DNA from: Clostridia bacterium
GTDB lineage: Bacteria; Bacillota; Clostridia; Oscillospirales; Acutalibacteraceae
Direction of reading: 5' to 3'
NCBI GenBank assembly: GCA_017416345.1
Contig: JAFQCR010000033.1
Location: 62,001-126,000 of the forward strand
DNA length: 64,000 nt
In this document: positions 50,984-59,898 of the stretch, in pieces
How the letters are laid out: the number at the start of each line of letters is the position of its first letter
Numbering within the stretch: position 1 is the first letter of the stretch
Notes under the pieces: generated by a model
Seen by the model: only the letters and a program-made list of their open reading frames with translations
The model's database searches: none
What the model was told of the DNA's origin: nothing
Translations under genes and position numbers: made by a program

Positions 50984-52264
50984 ATGAATACATATTTACA
51001 TTCAGTCTCTCTTGACAGAGAAAAATGCACCGGCTGCACGACCTGCTTAAGGCATTGTCCGACCGAGGCTATCAGGGTCAAGGACGGATGTGCTGTCATC
51101 AACCCTGACAGATGTATCGATTGCGGTGAGTGTATCAGAGTCTGTCCGCAAAAGGCAAAGCACGTTGTTTGCAGTAAATTTTCCGATATGGAAAAGTTCA
51201 AATGGCGCATTGCCTTGCCGGCACCGACACTTTACGGTCAGTTTGAGGAGCTTGATGACATAGACTACTGCCTGCAGGGTCTACTTGACATGGGCTTTGA
51301 TGAGGTGTATGAGGTCTCGCAGGCCGCCGAAATAGTTTCGGAGTATACACGTCTTTTGCTCAAGACCGAAGGTATCAAAAAGCCGGTCATCAGTTCGGCC
51401 TGTCCCGTTATTGCACGACTTATTGCTTTAAGATTCCCTTATTTAAAGGATAATCTTTTGCCGTTGCTGCCTCCGATGGAGATAGCCGCCAAAAAAGCAG
51501 TTGAGCGAGCATTGAAGGAACATCCCGAGCTTAAACGTGAGGATATAGGCGTTTGCTTCATATCCCCGTGTCCCGCCAAAGCCAGCTACGTTAAAAACGG
51601 CTTTGGAGATTACAAAAGCAATGTTGATCTGGTGGTATCCATCAGCGATATTTATTTCCAGCTCATCAACTCGATGAAGCGTGAGATAACACCGGTGCCG
51701 TTCTCCCGTTCGGGTGTTATCGGCATCAGCTGGGCAACCTCGGGAGGGGAAGCCACCGCCATCTTCAACGACAAATATCTTGCGGCTGACGGAATCGAAA
51801 ACGTCATAAAGATGCTGGATCAGATCGAAAACGGTATGATCCCCCAGCTTGAGTTTATTGAGCTCAACGCCTGCACCGGCGGTTGCGTCGGCGGCGTTAT
51901 GACGGTTGAAAATCCGTTCATAGCCAAAGCAAGACTTCAGACCTTGCGCCGATACCTTCCGGTATCGCAAAACTTCCTCGATGAGAATGAACGGTATGTT
52001 CCCACCGATTGCTTCTTCGGTGAGGTGCCCCACTACAAGCCCATCTCAAGGCTTAGCAACAATATCGGTGAATCAATGAGAATGATGGCCGATATCCAAA
52101 GGCTTCGTGAGGAGCTTCCGGGAACCGACTGCGGCTCCTGCGGTGCGCCCACCTGCCGTGCCTTTGCCGAGGACGTTGTAAAGGGTCAGGCTTCTTTGGA
52201 TGCCTGCATCATAAAAACTGCAAGGTCAAAATGCGAAGGCTGTAAAAATAACAATGAAGGATAA
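50984..52264 (+). CDS. [FeFe]-hydrogenase-like H-cluster protein (HydS/group C-D type)
   Basis: The 426-residue protein starts with two [4Fe-4S] motifs (CTGCTTCLRHCP, CIDCGECIRVCP). The hydrogenase domain retains the four H-cluster Cys: Cys140 (SSACPVIAR), Cys196 (SPCPAKA), Cys297 and Cys301 (ELNACTGGCVGGV). The usual TSCCPxW is reduced to SSACP, so the proton-transfer Cys is missing. The C-terminus carries an extra Fe-S motif (CGSCGAPTCRAFAE...C, then CEGC). Such forms are thought to sense hydrogen rather than turn it over fast; that role is inferred from residues and HATPase neighbours. Confidence 0.82.
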   Translation: MNTYLHSVSLDREKCTGCTTCLRHCPTEAIRVKDGCAVINPDRCIDCGECIRVCPQKAKHVVCSKFSDMEKFKWRIALPAPTLYGQFEELDDIDYCLQGLLDMGFDEVYEVSQAAEIVSEYTRLLLKTEGIKKPVISSACPVIARLIALRFPYLKDNLLPLLPPMEIAAKKAVERALKEHPELKREDIGVCFISPCPAKASYVKNGFGDYKSNVDLVVSISDIYFQLINSMKREITPVPFSRSGVIGISWATSGGEATAIFNDKYLAADGIENVIKMLDQIENGMIPQLEFIELNACTGGCVGGVMTVENPFIAKARLQTLRRYLPVSQNFLDENERYVPTDCFFGEVPHYKPISRLSNNIGESMRMMADIQRLREELPGTDCGSCGAPTCRAFAEDVVKGQASLDACIIKTARSKCEGCKNNNEG

Positions 52265-52276
52265 GGAGCAACAGGA

Positions 52277-52606
52277 ATGACGGTTAAAGAGCTTTGCGAA
52301 AAAATGGCACTTTCCACGGTCACTCTGCCTGACGGCGACCGTGAGATACACGGAGCCTACTGCTGTGACCTTTTAAGCTGGGTCATGGGCAGAGCCAAGG
52401 CTGACGATGTGTGGATCACCATTATGTCAAACGCCAATATCGTTGCGGTTGCTTCGCTTGCCGACACGGCTTGCATACTGCTTGCCGAAGGGGTCGAGCT
52501 TGACGATAATGTCAGATCGATAGCCGAGGCCAAGGGTGTCAACGTCGTTCGGTCTGAAAAGCCTATTTTCGAACTCGCTTCAGAGTTGTCCTCATTGTTA
52601 AAATGA
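52277..52606 (+). CDS. Second DRTGG-like protein
   Basis: The 109-residue protein parallels the earlier DRTGG gene: VKELCEKMALSTVTLPDGDR, IHGAYCCDLLSWVMGRAKAD, VDLTLSS-type closing replaced by DDNVRSIAEAKGVNVVRSEK. It lies between the H-cluster protein and a PHP gene (four-base overlap), within the same operon. Probably a paralogue with regulatory function. Confidence 0.78.
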   Translation: MTVKELCEKMALSTVTLPDGDREIHGAYCCDLLSWVMGRAKADDVWITIMSNANIVAVASLADTACILLAEGVELDDNVRSIAEAKGVNVVRSEKPIFELASELSSLLK

Positions 52607-53340
52607 GCCGCTACACCTACGATTTTCACATTCACTCCTGCCTTTCTCCCTGCGCCGATAATGATATGACTCCTTCAAATATTGCCGGAATGGCAACGCT
52701 TGCAGGCATTCAGATAATGGCGCTGACCGACCACAACACCGTCAAAAACTGTCCTGCCTTTTTTAAGGCGGCCAAGGCTAACGGCATCATTCCCATAGCG
52801 GGGATGGAGCTGACCACCGCCGAGGATATCCACGTGGTGTGTCTGTTTGAAACGTTGGACGAGGCGCTTGTGTTCGGTGAGGAGATCGAAAAGCACAGGA
52901 TACTGATCAAAAACCGCACCGATATTTTCGGTGACCAGCTTATAATGGATGAAGAGGATAACGTCATCGGCACCGATGAATACCTTTTATCCAATGCGAC
53001 CGATATTTCGATCGACAATGTACTTAAGCTGGTTGAGAGCTTCAACGGTGTGTGTTATCCCGCACACGTTGACCGAACCTCCAACGGCATCATCGCAACC
53101 TTGGGTGATTTTCCCCCCGACCCGAAATTCAAATGCGCCGAGTTTCACGACAAGGAAAAGATTTCGGAGAATTTGGAAAAATACCGTGAGCTGCGTGACA
53201 AGCTGTTGCTTATATCGTCGGATGCCCACTATCTGTGGGACATCAGAGATGCCGATGCAACCGTCGACATTGACGATGAGCCTTACAGTAGTGATCTTGT
53301 GAGGAAAAGACTTTTTGAGATCTTGAGGTGTGAAAAGTGA
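52603..53340 (+). CDS. PHP-domain phosphoesterase
   Basis: The 245-residue PHP protein keeps metal ligands: YDFHIHSCLSPCADNDMTP (HxH), LTDHNTVKN (DH), PIAGMELTTAEDIHV (E, H), CYPAHVDRTSNG (H) and LISSDAHYLWDI (D, H). PHP proteins hydrolyse phosphate esters; here the substrate may be a phosphorylated regulator or nucleotide. It overlaps its neighbours by four bases at each end. Confidence 0.9.
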   Translation: MSRYTYDFHIHSCLSPCADNDMTPSNIAGMATLAGIQIMALTDHNTVKNCPAFFKAAKANGIIPIAGMELTTAEDIHVVCLFETLDEALVFGEEIEKHRILIKNRTDIFGDQLIMDEEDNVIGTDEYLLSNATDISIDNVLKLVESFNGVCYPAHVDRTSNGIIATLGDFPPDPKFKCAEFHDKEKISENLEKYRELRDKLLLISSDAHYLWDIRDADATVDIDDEPYSSDLVRKRLFEILRCEK

Positions 53341-53891
53341 AGGAATTATCGCTCAATATTCTTGATATTGCCGAAAATTCGGTAAGAGCAGGAGCGAATT
53401 TAACCAAAATCATCATCGACGAAACCGATGATACCATAACTGTGGCCATTTCGGACGACGGTTGCGGTATGACCGAGGAGATACTTCGCAACGTGACCGA
53501 CCCGTTTTGCACCACCAGAACGACCCGTAAGGTGGGTCTTGGCATTCCGCTTTTGAAGCTGGCAGCCGAGCAGACAGGGGGCAGGGTGGACATCGTGTCA
53601 AGACACGAAAGTCAGTACCCCGATTCCCACGGAACCACCACCACGGCGCTGTTCTACAAAAACCATATAGATATGACTCCGTTAGGAGATATCGCCGCCA
53701 CCGTAGTCACCTTGATACAGTGCAATCCGCACATCGATTTTCTCTTTACCCATAACATGGGGGACAAGGTCGTAAGTCTTGACACAAGAGAGCTTCGTGA
53801 GGTCTTGGGTGACGTACCGCTGAACACCGTTGACGTTATAATGTGGATCAAGGATAACCTCAACGAGCAGTACAACGGCAGGGCGGAATAA
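53337..53891 (+). CDS. Second HATPase (histidine-kinase-like) protein
   Basis: The 184-residue protein is a GHKL ATPase: LNILDIAENSVRAGANLT (N box), ISDDGCGMTEEILRNVTDPF (G1/F box), VGLGIPLLKLAAEQTGGRVD (G2 box), then a C-terminal HIDFLFTHNMGDK region not in typical kinases. It lacks a HisKA domain. Together with the RsbW-like gene it suggests a dedicated signalling module inside the operon. Confidence 0.85.
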   Translation: MKELSLNILDIAENSVRAGANLTKIIIDETDDTITVAISDDGCGMTEEILRNVTDPFCTTRTTRKVGLGIPLLKLAAEQTGGRVDIVSRHESQYPDSHGTTTTALFYKNHIDMTPLGDIAATVVTLIQCNPHIDFLFTHNMGDKVVSLDTRELREVLGDVPLNTVDVIMWIKDNLNEQYNGRAE

Positions 53892-53924
53892 AACAGTTAA
53901 TATTTTCAGAAAGGAAACGATAAT

Positions 53925-54284
53925 ATGAAATCATTGGCAGAACTCGCAGCAATCAGAGACAAAATGAAGGACAAGGTCGTTATCCGTGAAGGCTCTCAGG
54001 GCATCCGCGTTGTAGTCGGTATGGCTACCTGCGGTATCGCAGCAGGCGCACGTCCTGTCCTCAACACCTTTGTTGAGGAAGTAGCTAAGGCTGACCTTTC
54101 CGATAAGGTTTCGGTCACCCAGACCGGATGCATCGGCATTTGCCAGTACGAGCCCGTCGTTGAAATTTACGAGGACGGCAAGGACAAGGTTACTTATGTC
54201 AAGATGACCCCCGAAAAGGCAGTTGAGATCGTAGAAAAGCATCTCAAGGGCGGCAAGGTCATCGCTGATTACATTATCAAGTAA
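53925..54284 (+). CDS. Thioredoxin-like [2Fe-2S] ferredoxin
   Basis: The 119-residue protein has VVGMATCGIAAGARPVLNTF and VTQTGCIGICQYEP, giving Cys residues for a thioredoxin-like [2Fe-2S] centre, with the CX3C pair in the second motif. Stand-alone copies often precede hydB in bifurcating hydrogenase loci. It could be an extra electron carrier or assembly partner. AAGGAAA precedes the ATG. Confidence 0.85.
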   Translation: MKSLAELAAIRDKMKDKVVIREGSQGIRVVVGMATCGIAAGARPVLNTFVEEVAKADLSDKVSVTQTGCIGICQYEPVVEIYEDGKDKVTYVKMTPEKAVEIVEKHLKGGKVIADYIIK

Positions 54285-54302
54285 TTTTTAGGAGGTATAA
54301 TT

Positions 54303-56126
54303 ATGATTCGTGCACAAGTTCTTATTTGTGGCGGTACAGGATGTACCTCTTCGGGAAGCGTTGCAATTCAGAAGGAATTCGACGAGCAGATCAAGCTTAA
54401 CGGTCTTTCCGAGGAAGTCAAGATTGTACAGACCGGTTGTTTCGGTCTTTGTGCTCTCGGCCCTGTCGTCATTGTTTACCCCGACGGAACCTTCTATTCC
54501 AGAGTTACCGCCGAGGACGTTAAGGAGATCGTCTCCGAGCATCTTCTCAAAGGTCGTCCCGTTGAGCGCCTCGTTTACACCGATACCGGTGACGCAGAGG
54601 AGACCATCGAGAACGTTTCCTTGAACGACACCGCTTTCTACCGTTCGCAGAAGCGTGTTGCTCTTCGTAACTGCGGTGTTATCAACCCCGAAAATATCGA
54701 TGAGTACATTGCTATGGACGGTTATCAGGCTCTCGGTAAGGTCTTGACCGAGATGACTCCCGATGATGTTATCAAGGAGATCCTTGCTTCCGGCCTTCGC
54801 GGTCGTGGCGGCGGCGGATTCCCCACCGGTAAGAAGTGGGAGTTGGCCCGTAACCTCGTTCCCGATGCAGACCAGAAGTATGTTGCTTGTAACGCCGACG
54901 AAGGTGACCCCGGTGCATTTATGGACCGTTCGGTTCTCGAAGGTGACCCCCATGCTTTGATCGAGGCTATGGCAATTGCCGGTTACGCTATCGGCGCAAA
55001 CAAGGGCTTCGTTTACGTCCGTGCAGAGTATCCTATCGCTGTTCGCCGTCTTGAGATCGCTATCAACCAGGCTCGTGAGTACGGCCTTTTAGGTAAGGAC
55101 ATCTTCGGCACCGGATTCGACTTTGATATGGAGATCCGTCTTGGCGCAGGCGCATTCGTCTGCGGTGAGGAGACCGCTCTTATGACCTCTATCGAGGGTA
55201 AGCGCGGTGAGCCCCGTCCCCGTCCTCCGTTCCCTGCAGCAAAGGGTCTGTTCGGCAAGCCCACCGTTCTTAATAACGTTGAGACCTACGCCAACATTCC
55301 TCAGATCATCTTAAAGGGTGCTGATTGGTTCTCTTCTATGGGTACCGAGCGTTCTAAGGGTACCAAGGTATTCGCTCTCGGCGGTAAGATCAAGAACACC
55401 GGACTTGTTGAAGTACCTATGGGAACCACTCTCCGTCAGATCATCGAAGAGATCGGCGGCGGCATCCCCAACGGCAAGAAGTTCAAGGCAGCACAGACCG
55501 GCGGTCCTTCCGGCGGATGTATCCCTGCACATCTTATCGACACCCCCATCGACTACGATAACCTTATCGAGATTGGTTCCATGATGGGCTCCGGCGGTCT
55601 TATCGTTATGGACGAGGACAGCTGTATGGTCGATATTGCAAAATTCTTCCTCGAGTTTACTGTTGATGAGTCCTGCGGTAAGTGTACTCCCTGCCGTGTC
55701 GGTACCAAGAGACTGCTCGAAATGCTTGACAACATCACCAAGGGCAAGGCTACCTTGGAGGATCTTGACAGAATGGAAGAGCTCTGCTACTACATCAAGA
55801 AGAACGCACTTTGCGGTCTCGGACAGACTGCTCCGAACCCCGTTCTTTCAACTCTCCGTTACTTCCGTGACGAGTATGTTGCTCACATCGTTGACAAGAA
55901 GTGTCCTGCAGGCGTATGTAAGGATCTCCTTACCTACTCTATTATCGCAGATAAGTGCTTCGGCTGCGGAATGTGTGCAAAGGCTTGTCCTGCAGGCGCG
56001 ATCTACAAGACCGACTACACCGCACCCGGCAAGAAGCTTCCCGCTCTTGCAATCGACCCCGATAAGTGCGTAAAGTGCGGCGCATGTATGGGCACCTGTA
56101 AGTTCAAGGCAATCATTAAAGGTTAA
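54303..56126 (+). CDS. hydB: Bifurcating hydrogenase subunit HydB (NuoF-like)
   Basis: The 607-residue subunit has an N-terminal thioredoxin-like [2Fe-2S] domain (VLICGGTGCTSSGSV, CFGLCALGP), the flavin/NADH core (GLRGRGGGGFPTGKKWE, ACNADEGDPGAFMDR), the [4Fe-4S] site ESCGKCTPCRVG, and two C-terminal [4Fe-4S] motifs (CFGCGMCAKACP, CVKCGACMGTC). It carries NAD(H) and FMN, the place of electron bifurcation. AGGAGG precedes the ATG; HydA follows after 14 bases. Confidence 0.95.
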   Translation: MIRAQVLICGGTGCTSSGSVAIQKEFDEQIKLNGLSEEVKIVQTGCFGLCALGPVVIVYPDGTFYSRVTAEDVKEIVSEHLLKGRPVERLVYTDTGDAEETIENVSLNDTAFYRSQKRVALRNCGVINPENIDEYIAMDGYQALGKVLTEMTPDDVIKEILASGLRGRGGGGFPTGKKWELARNLVPDADQKYVACNADEGDPGAFMDRSVLEGDPHALIEAMAIAGYAIGANKGFVYVRAEYPIAVRRLEIAINQAREYGLLGKDIFGTGFDFDMEIRLGAGAFVCGEETALMTSIEGKRGEPRPRPPFPAAKGLFGKPTVLNNVETYANIPQIILKGADWFSSMGTERSKGTKVFALGGKIKNTGLVEVPMGTTLRQIIEEIGGGIPNGKKFKAAQTGGPSGGCIPAHLIDTPIDYDNLIEIGSMMGSGGLIVMDEDSCMVDIAKFFLEFTVDESCGKCTPCRVGTKRLLEMLDNITKGKATLEDLDRMEELCYYIKKNALCGLGQTAPNPVLSTLRYFRDEYVAHIVDKKCPAGVCKDLLTYSIIADKCFGCGMCAKACPAGAIYKTDYTAPGKKLPALAIDPDKCVKCGACMGTCKFKAIIKG

Positions 56127-56140
56127 GGAGGATACATACA

Positions 56141-57898
56141 ATGGCTAAAATGATAAATTTGAAAATCAACGGTATGGATGTCTCCGTACCTGCCGGCACT
56201 ACCATTCTTGAAGCAGCACGTGAGATCGGAATTGAGATCCCCACCCTCTGCTTCATGAAGGAAATGAACGAGATCGGCGCTTGCCGTATCTGCGTTGTTG
56301 AGGCCAACGAAGGCCGTGGATTCAGAATCGTTGCTTCCTGCGTATACCCCGTAACCGAGGGTATGGAGGTAAGAACCAACTCCAAGGCCGTTATCGAGTC
56401 CAGAAAAATGACTCTTGAGCTTTTGCTCTCCACTCACGACAGAAAGTGTCTCTCATGCGTACGTTCGGGCAACTGCGAATTCCAGAAGCTCTGTAACGAC
56501 TATGGCATCGAGGACGAGGCCAAGTTCGACGGCGACAAGCCCCACTACGAGCTTGACAAGACCTCTCCCCATATGATCCGTGACAACAACAAGTGCGTGC
56601 TCTGCCGCCGCTGTGTTGCCGCTTGCCACGCACAGCACGTTGGCGTTATCGGCACTAACGACCGCGGTATCGACACCAATGTTGCCTGCGCATTCGAGAA
56701 GGGCCTCGGCGCTACCGGATGTGTATCCTGCGGTCAGTGTATCATCAGCTGTCCTACCGGCGCTTTGACCGAGAAGGACGATACCGATAAGGTCATCGAC
56801 GCTATCAACGATCCCGAGAAGGTCGTTATCGTTCAGACTGCTCCTGCAGTCCGTGCAGCTTTGGGTGAAGAGTTCGGTCTTCCCATCGGCACCGGCGTTG
56901 AGGGCAAGATGGTTGCCGCTCTCCGTCGTCTCGGCTTTGATAAGGTATTCGATACCGACGTTGCAGCCGACCTCACCATTATGGAAGAGGGAACCGAGTT
57001 CATCGACCGTGTAAAGAACGGCGGCGTTCTCCCCATGATCACCTCCTGCTCACCCGGTTGGATCAACTTCTGCGAGATGTATCATCCCAACATGATCCCC
57101 AACCTTTCTTCTTGCAAGTCTCCCCAGCAGATGTTCGGCGCAGTGCTGAAGACCTACTATGCAGAGAAGCACGGCATCGATCCCAAGAACATCGTTTCTG
57201 TTTCGGTTATGCCCTGTACCGCCAAGAAGTACGAGATCATGCGTGACGACGAGAATGCCGCAGGCGTTCCCGATCTTGACATCACCATCACCACCCGTGA
57301 GCTTGCCAGAATGATCAAGAAGGCAAGAATCGAGTTTAATAAGCTTCCCGACGAGCAGTTTGACTCTCCCTTGGGCGAGGCAACCGGCGCAGGCGTTATC
57401 TTCGGCGCAACCGGCGGTGTTATGGAAGCAGCTCTTCGTACCGTTGCTGAGGTTCTCGAGGGCAAGACCATTGAGAACGTTGAGTACACCGCAGTTCGTG
57501 GTACCGACGCTATCAAGGAAGCAACCCTCAACGTTGCAGGTATGGATGTCAACATCTGTGTTGTCAGCGGACTTGACGCTGCTCACAAGGTTCTCACCGC
57601 TGTTGAGAATGGCGAGAAGAATTACCACTTCATCGAGATCATGTGCTGTCCCGGCGGTTGTGTAAACGGCGGCGGTCAGCCCATCCAGCCCAACTCGGTT
57701 CGCCAGACTGTTGATATCAAGGCTCTCCGTGCAAAGGCTCTGTATGATTACGATGCAGCTAACACCAAGAGAAAATCTCACGAAAGCCCCGTTGTCAAGG
57801 CTCTCTACGATGAGTATTTTGAGAAGCCCGGCAGCCATAAGGCTCACAAGATCCTCCACACCACCTATGTAGACCGTTCCAAGAACGTTATGAAATAA
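56141..57898 (+). CDS. hydA: Bifurcating [FeFe]-hydrogenase catalytic subunit HydA
   Basis: The 585-residue enzyme has a [2Fe-2S] N-domain, a His-Cys [4Fe-4S] motif (HDRKCLSCVRSGNCEFQKLC), two ferredoxin motifs (CVLCRRCVAAC, CVSCGQCIISCP) and the H-cluster: Cys303 in TSCSPGW, Cys359 in MPCTAKKYEI, Cys503 and Cys507 in CCPGGCVNGGGQP. The motif-1 Cys used for proton transfer in many enzymes is Ser304 here. It reversibly makes H2 from reduced ferredoxin and NADH with HydB and HydC. A terminator follows. Confidence 0.95.
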   Translation: MAKMINLKINGMDVSVPAGTTILEAAREIGIEIPTLCFMKEMNEIGACRICVVEANEGRGFRIVASCVYPVTEGMEVRTNSKAVIESRKMTLELLLSTHDRKCLSCVRSGNCEFQKLCNDYGIEDEAKFDGDKPHYELDKTSPHMIRDNNKCVLCRRCVAACHAQHVGVIGTNDRGIDTNVACAFEKGLGATGCVSCGQCIISCPTGALTEKDDTDKVIDAINDPEKVVIVQTAPAVRAALGEEFGLPIGTGVEGKMVAALRRLGFDKVFDTDVAADLTIMEEGTEFIDRVKNGGVLPMITSCSPGWINFCEMYHPNMIPNLSSCKSPQQMFGAVLKTYYAEKHGIDPKNIVSVSVMPCTAKKYEIMRDDENAAGVPDLDITITTRELARMIKKARIEFNKLPDEQFDSPLGEATGAGVIFGATGGVMEAALRTVAEVLEGKTIENVEYTAVRGTDAIKEATLNVAGMDVNICVVSGLDAAHKVLTAVENGEKNYHFIEIMCCPGGCVNGGGQPIQPNSVRQTVDIKALRAKALYDYDAANTKRKSHESPVVKALYDEYFEKPGSHKAHKILHTTYVDRSKNVMK

Positions 57899-57918
57899 TA
57901 GGTTAAGGACAAGCAAAA

Positions 57919-57957
57919 AACGACCCACCGTGGCAACACGGTGGGTCGTTGCGTTTT
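57919..57957 (+). terminator. Terminator of the hydrogenase operon
   Basis: CGACCCACCGTG / CACGGTGGGTCG with loop GCAA, followed by TTGCGTTTT. Confidence 0.85.
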
Positions 57958-58640
57958 ACAAAGGATTTCAAAAATGGATAAAACAATGCAGGGGCTGGCG
58001 CCTTCGACAGCCCGCCGCAAGCCGGCTTTTCGGAACGGATAAATCCGTTCCTTATAAAACTCAAATCGCCCATCGTAGGGGAGGCCATTGGCCTCCCGCC
58101 GCAAGCCGACTATATTGTATCATTCGTAATCCTTCGTGACGGCGGACACCTCATCCGTCAGGCTTCGCCTGCCACCTTCTCCCACTGGAGAAGGCTATCG
58201 TAGGGGCGATTCACGAATCGCCCACCGTAAGCCGATGTTACGGACCGTCGAGGACGCCGGTCCCTACAAAAAGTATAAGGATATCATGTAGGGGCTGGCG
58301 CCTTCGACAGCCCGCCGTAAGTCGGCTTATCTCTCCCTCAGTCACCTGCGGTGACAGCCACTTACCGTGGCGGTCCCCTCTGTCACTTCGTGACATCTCC
58401 CCATTTTATGGGGAGTCACCCTCGTCAGAGGGAGCTTCTGTAGGGGCGAACTGCGTTCGCCCGCCTTAAGTTGGCTTTGCGGAACGGATAAATCCGTTCC
58501 CTACGATTAAGCCTATAGACACAATGTAGGGACCGGCGGTCTCGCACTGCGGTGCTCGGTCCCTCGTCGGCTCTGACAGTCCGCAGGACTGTCATTCACT
58601 ACCGACTCGCACGCTTCGCTACCCCGACGGTCCGCCGCAA
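57958..58640. repeat. Cluster of modular palindromic intergenic repeats
   Basis: The nearly 970-base gap up to the next gene holds no gene I can support. Seen are repeated modules: GTAGGGGCTGGCGCCTTCGA (57988 and 58287), GGAACGGATAAATCCGTTCC (palindrome; near 58031 and 58480), GTAGGGGCGATTCACGAATC (58200; again at 62661), and a long CCTCAGTCACCTGCGGTGAC unit (58336) almost repeated at 62270. Modules are mostly perfect or near-perfect inverted repeats and are joined without genes. Confidence 0.85.
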
Positions 58641-58820
58641 GCCGGCTTTTCGGGAGCACACACAAAATAATTAGTGCAAGGGAGCAAAATGACTGAGGAA
58701 GTCTGAAAGCTAACATTTTAGAGCTATATGTTCAGTCAACAGAATCGTAAAAGTAACTAAAATTACAACATATCACTGTCCAAAGTGCACAAAAATTGCA
58801 AATGGTACCACCGTGGTATC

Positions 58821-58849
58821 TTGAAATCGCTTCATTACTACACTATAAT
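58821..58849 (+). promoter_or_regulatory. Sigma-A promoter of the DUF6809-like gene
   Basis: TTGAAA, 17-base spacer, TATAAT, about 20 bases ahead of the start codon. Confidence 0.7.
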
Positions 58850-58867
58850 GTTTATGAGGTGATCTTA

Positions 58868-59164
58868 ATGAAAATAATAAAAGAAATATGGCGTGGAAAC
58901 TTACAGCCTATAGCAAAGTTTGGGGACGGCGTAAAGCAAATTGCCGAACTGGAGCGTTTAAAAGAGCGGCACCGTGAAACAATGCTAAAAATTTTGGGCG
59001 ATAGTAACAAAGAGAACCTTGAGAAATACTCGGACTGTGTCGATGAGTATGTGAGTATCATGTGCGAGCAAGCATTTTTTGAGGGCTTTTGCTTGGGCTC
59101 AAGAATTATTGCCGAATCGGCGTCCGGCGCAGACGAGATAATTCAAAGAGATTGTTGCTTGTAA
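58868..59164 (+). CDS. DUF6809-like helical protein
   Basis: ATG at 58868 behind GAGGTGA gives 98 residues. The predicted helical protein (MKIIKEIWRGNLQPIAKF, LERLKERHRETMLKIL, FFEGFCLGSRIIAES) has the [L/I]W.GN.[Y/L]P start and a closing GF.LG helix typical of DUF6809 proteins, which are common in Firmicutes phages and mobile elements. It may be a remnant of one. Confidence 0.65.
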   Translation: MKIIKEIWRGNLQPIAKFGDGVKQIAELERLKERHRETMLKILGDSNKENLEKYSDCVDEYVSIMCEQAFFEGFCLGSRIIAESASGADEIIQRDCCL

Positions 59165-59216
59165 ATTACCCACTGATAATATATAATGAATTTATTAAAT
59201 ACTCATGGAGCGGTTT

Positions 59217-59894
59217 ATGGAACAAAGTTTAAAGATGATCGCAAAAATTTATACGGCGCATAAGGAAAAATTCGGCATACCGAGGCAAAGCGGTATGGTA
59301 TCTTTGCCTGCCGAAATCGTTTTCGAACCCGAATACCGTGACCCAAACGCCGTGCGTGGACTTGACGGTTTTTCGCACATTTGGGTCTTGTGGCAGTTTT
59401 CAAAGGTAAAATGCGACGGCTGGCAACCCACCGTCCGACCGCCGAGATTGGGCGGCAACAAGCGTATGGGCGTGTTTGCCACACGTTCGCCGTTTCGCCC
59501 CAATTCCATCGGTTTGTCGTCGCTGAGGCTGGAAAGGGTTGAGCTTACGCACGACCGAGGCCCTGTTTTACACGTTACGGGAGCCGACATCCTGGACGGT
59601 ACACCGATATTCGACATAAAGCCTTACATCACATTTTGTGACAGTCACCCCGATGCCGTCTGCGGCTTTTCGGAGGGGTACAAGGAGTATAAGCTAAAGG
59701 TGGAGTATGGGGAGGGAACACTTGAAAAGCTGCCGACCGACCTTGTCGAGCCTATAACCGGCCTTCTGGCCTGCGACCCGAGACCTTCATACCAAAACGA
59801 CCCGACCCGTGTTTACGGCCTCTACGTTTCGGGCTATTCCATAAAATTCACCGTCAACGGCGAAACGCTGACGGTGGTTGAGGTGAAAAAGTGA
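59217..59894 (+). CDS. trmO: tRNA (N6-threonylcarbamoyladenosine-37) methyltransferase TrmO
   Basis: ATG at 59217, six bases behind GGAG, gives 225 residues. TrmO/TsaA motifs: IPRQSGMVSLPAEIVFEP, VRGLDGFSHIWVLWQFS, TRSPFRPNSIGLSSLRLERV (SAM and tRNA site) and GADILDGTPIFDIKPY. It methylates t6A37 of tRNA-Thr using SAM. The C-terminal DPTRVYGLYVSGYSIKF is also conserved. Confidence 0.92.
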   Translation: MEQSLKMIAKIYTAHKEKFGIPRQSGMVSLPAEIVFEPEYRDPNAVRGLDGFSHIWVLWQFSKVKCDGWQPTVRPPRLGGNKRMGVFATRSPFRPNSIGLSSLRLERVELTHDRGPVLHVTGADILDGTPIFDIKPYITFCDSHPDAVCGFSEGYKEYKLKVEYGEGTLEKLPTDLVEPITGLLACDPRPSYQNDPTRVYGLYVSGYSIKFTVNGETLTVVEVKK

Positions 59895-59898
59895 AATT

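Noticed and set aside
57958-58660. Possible CRISPR array
   Set aside because: Repeats differ in sequence and order, spacing is irregular, and no cas genes are near.
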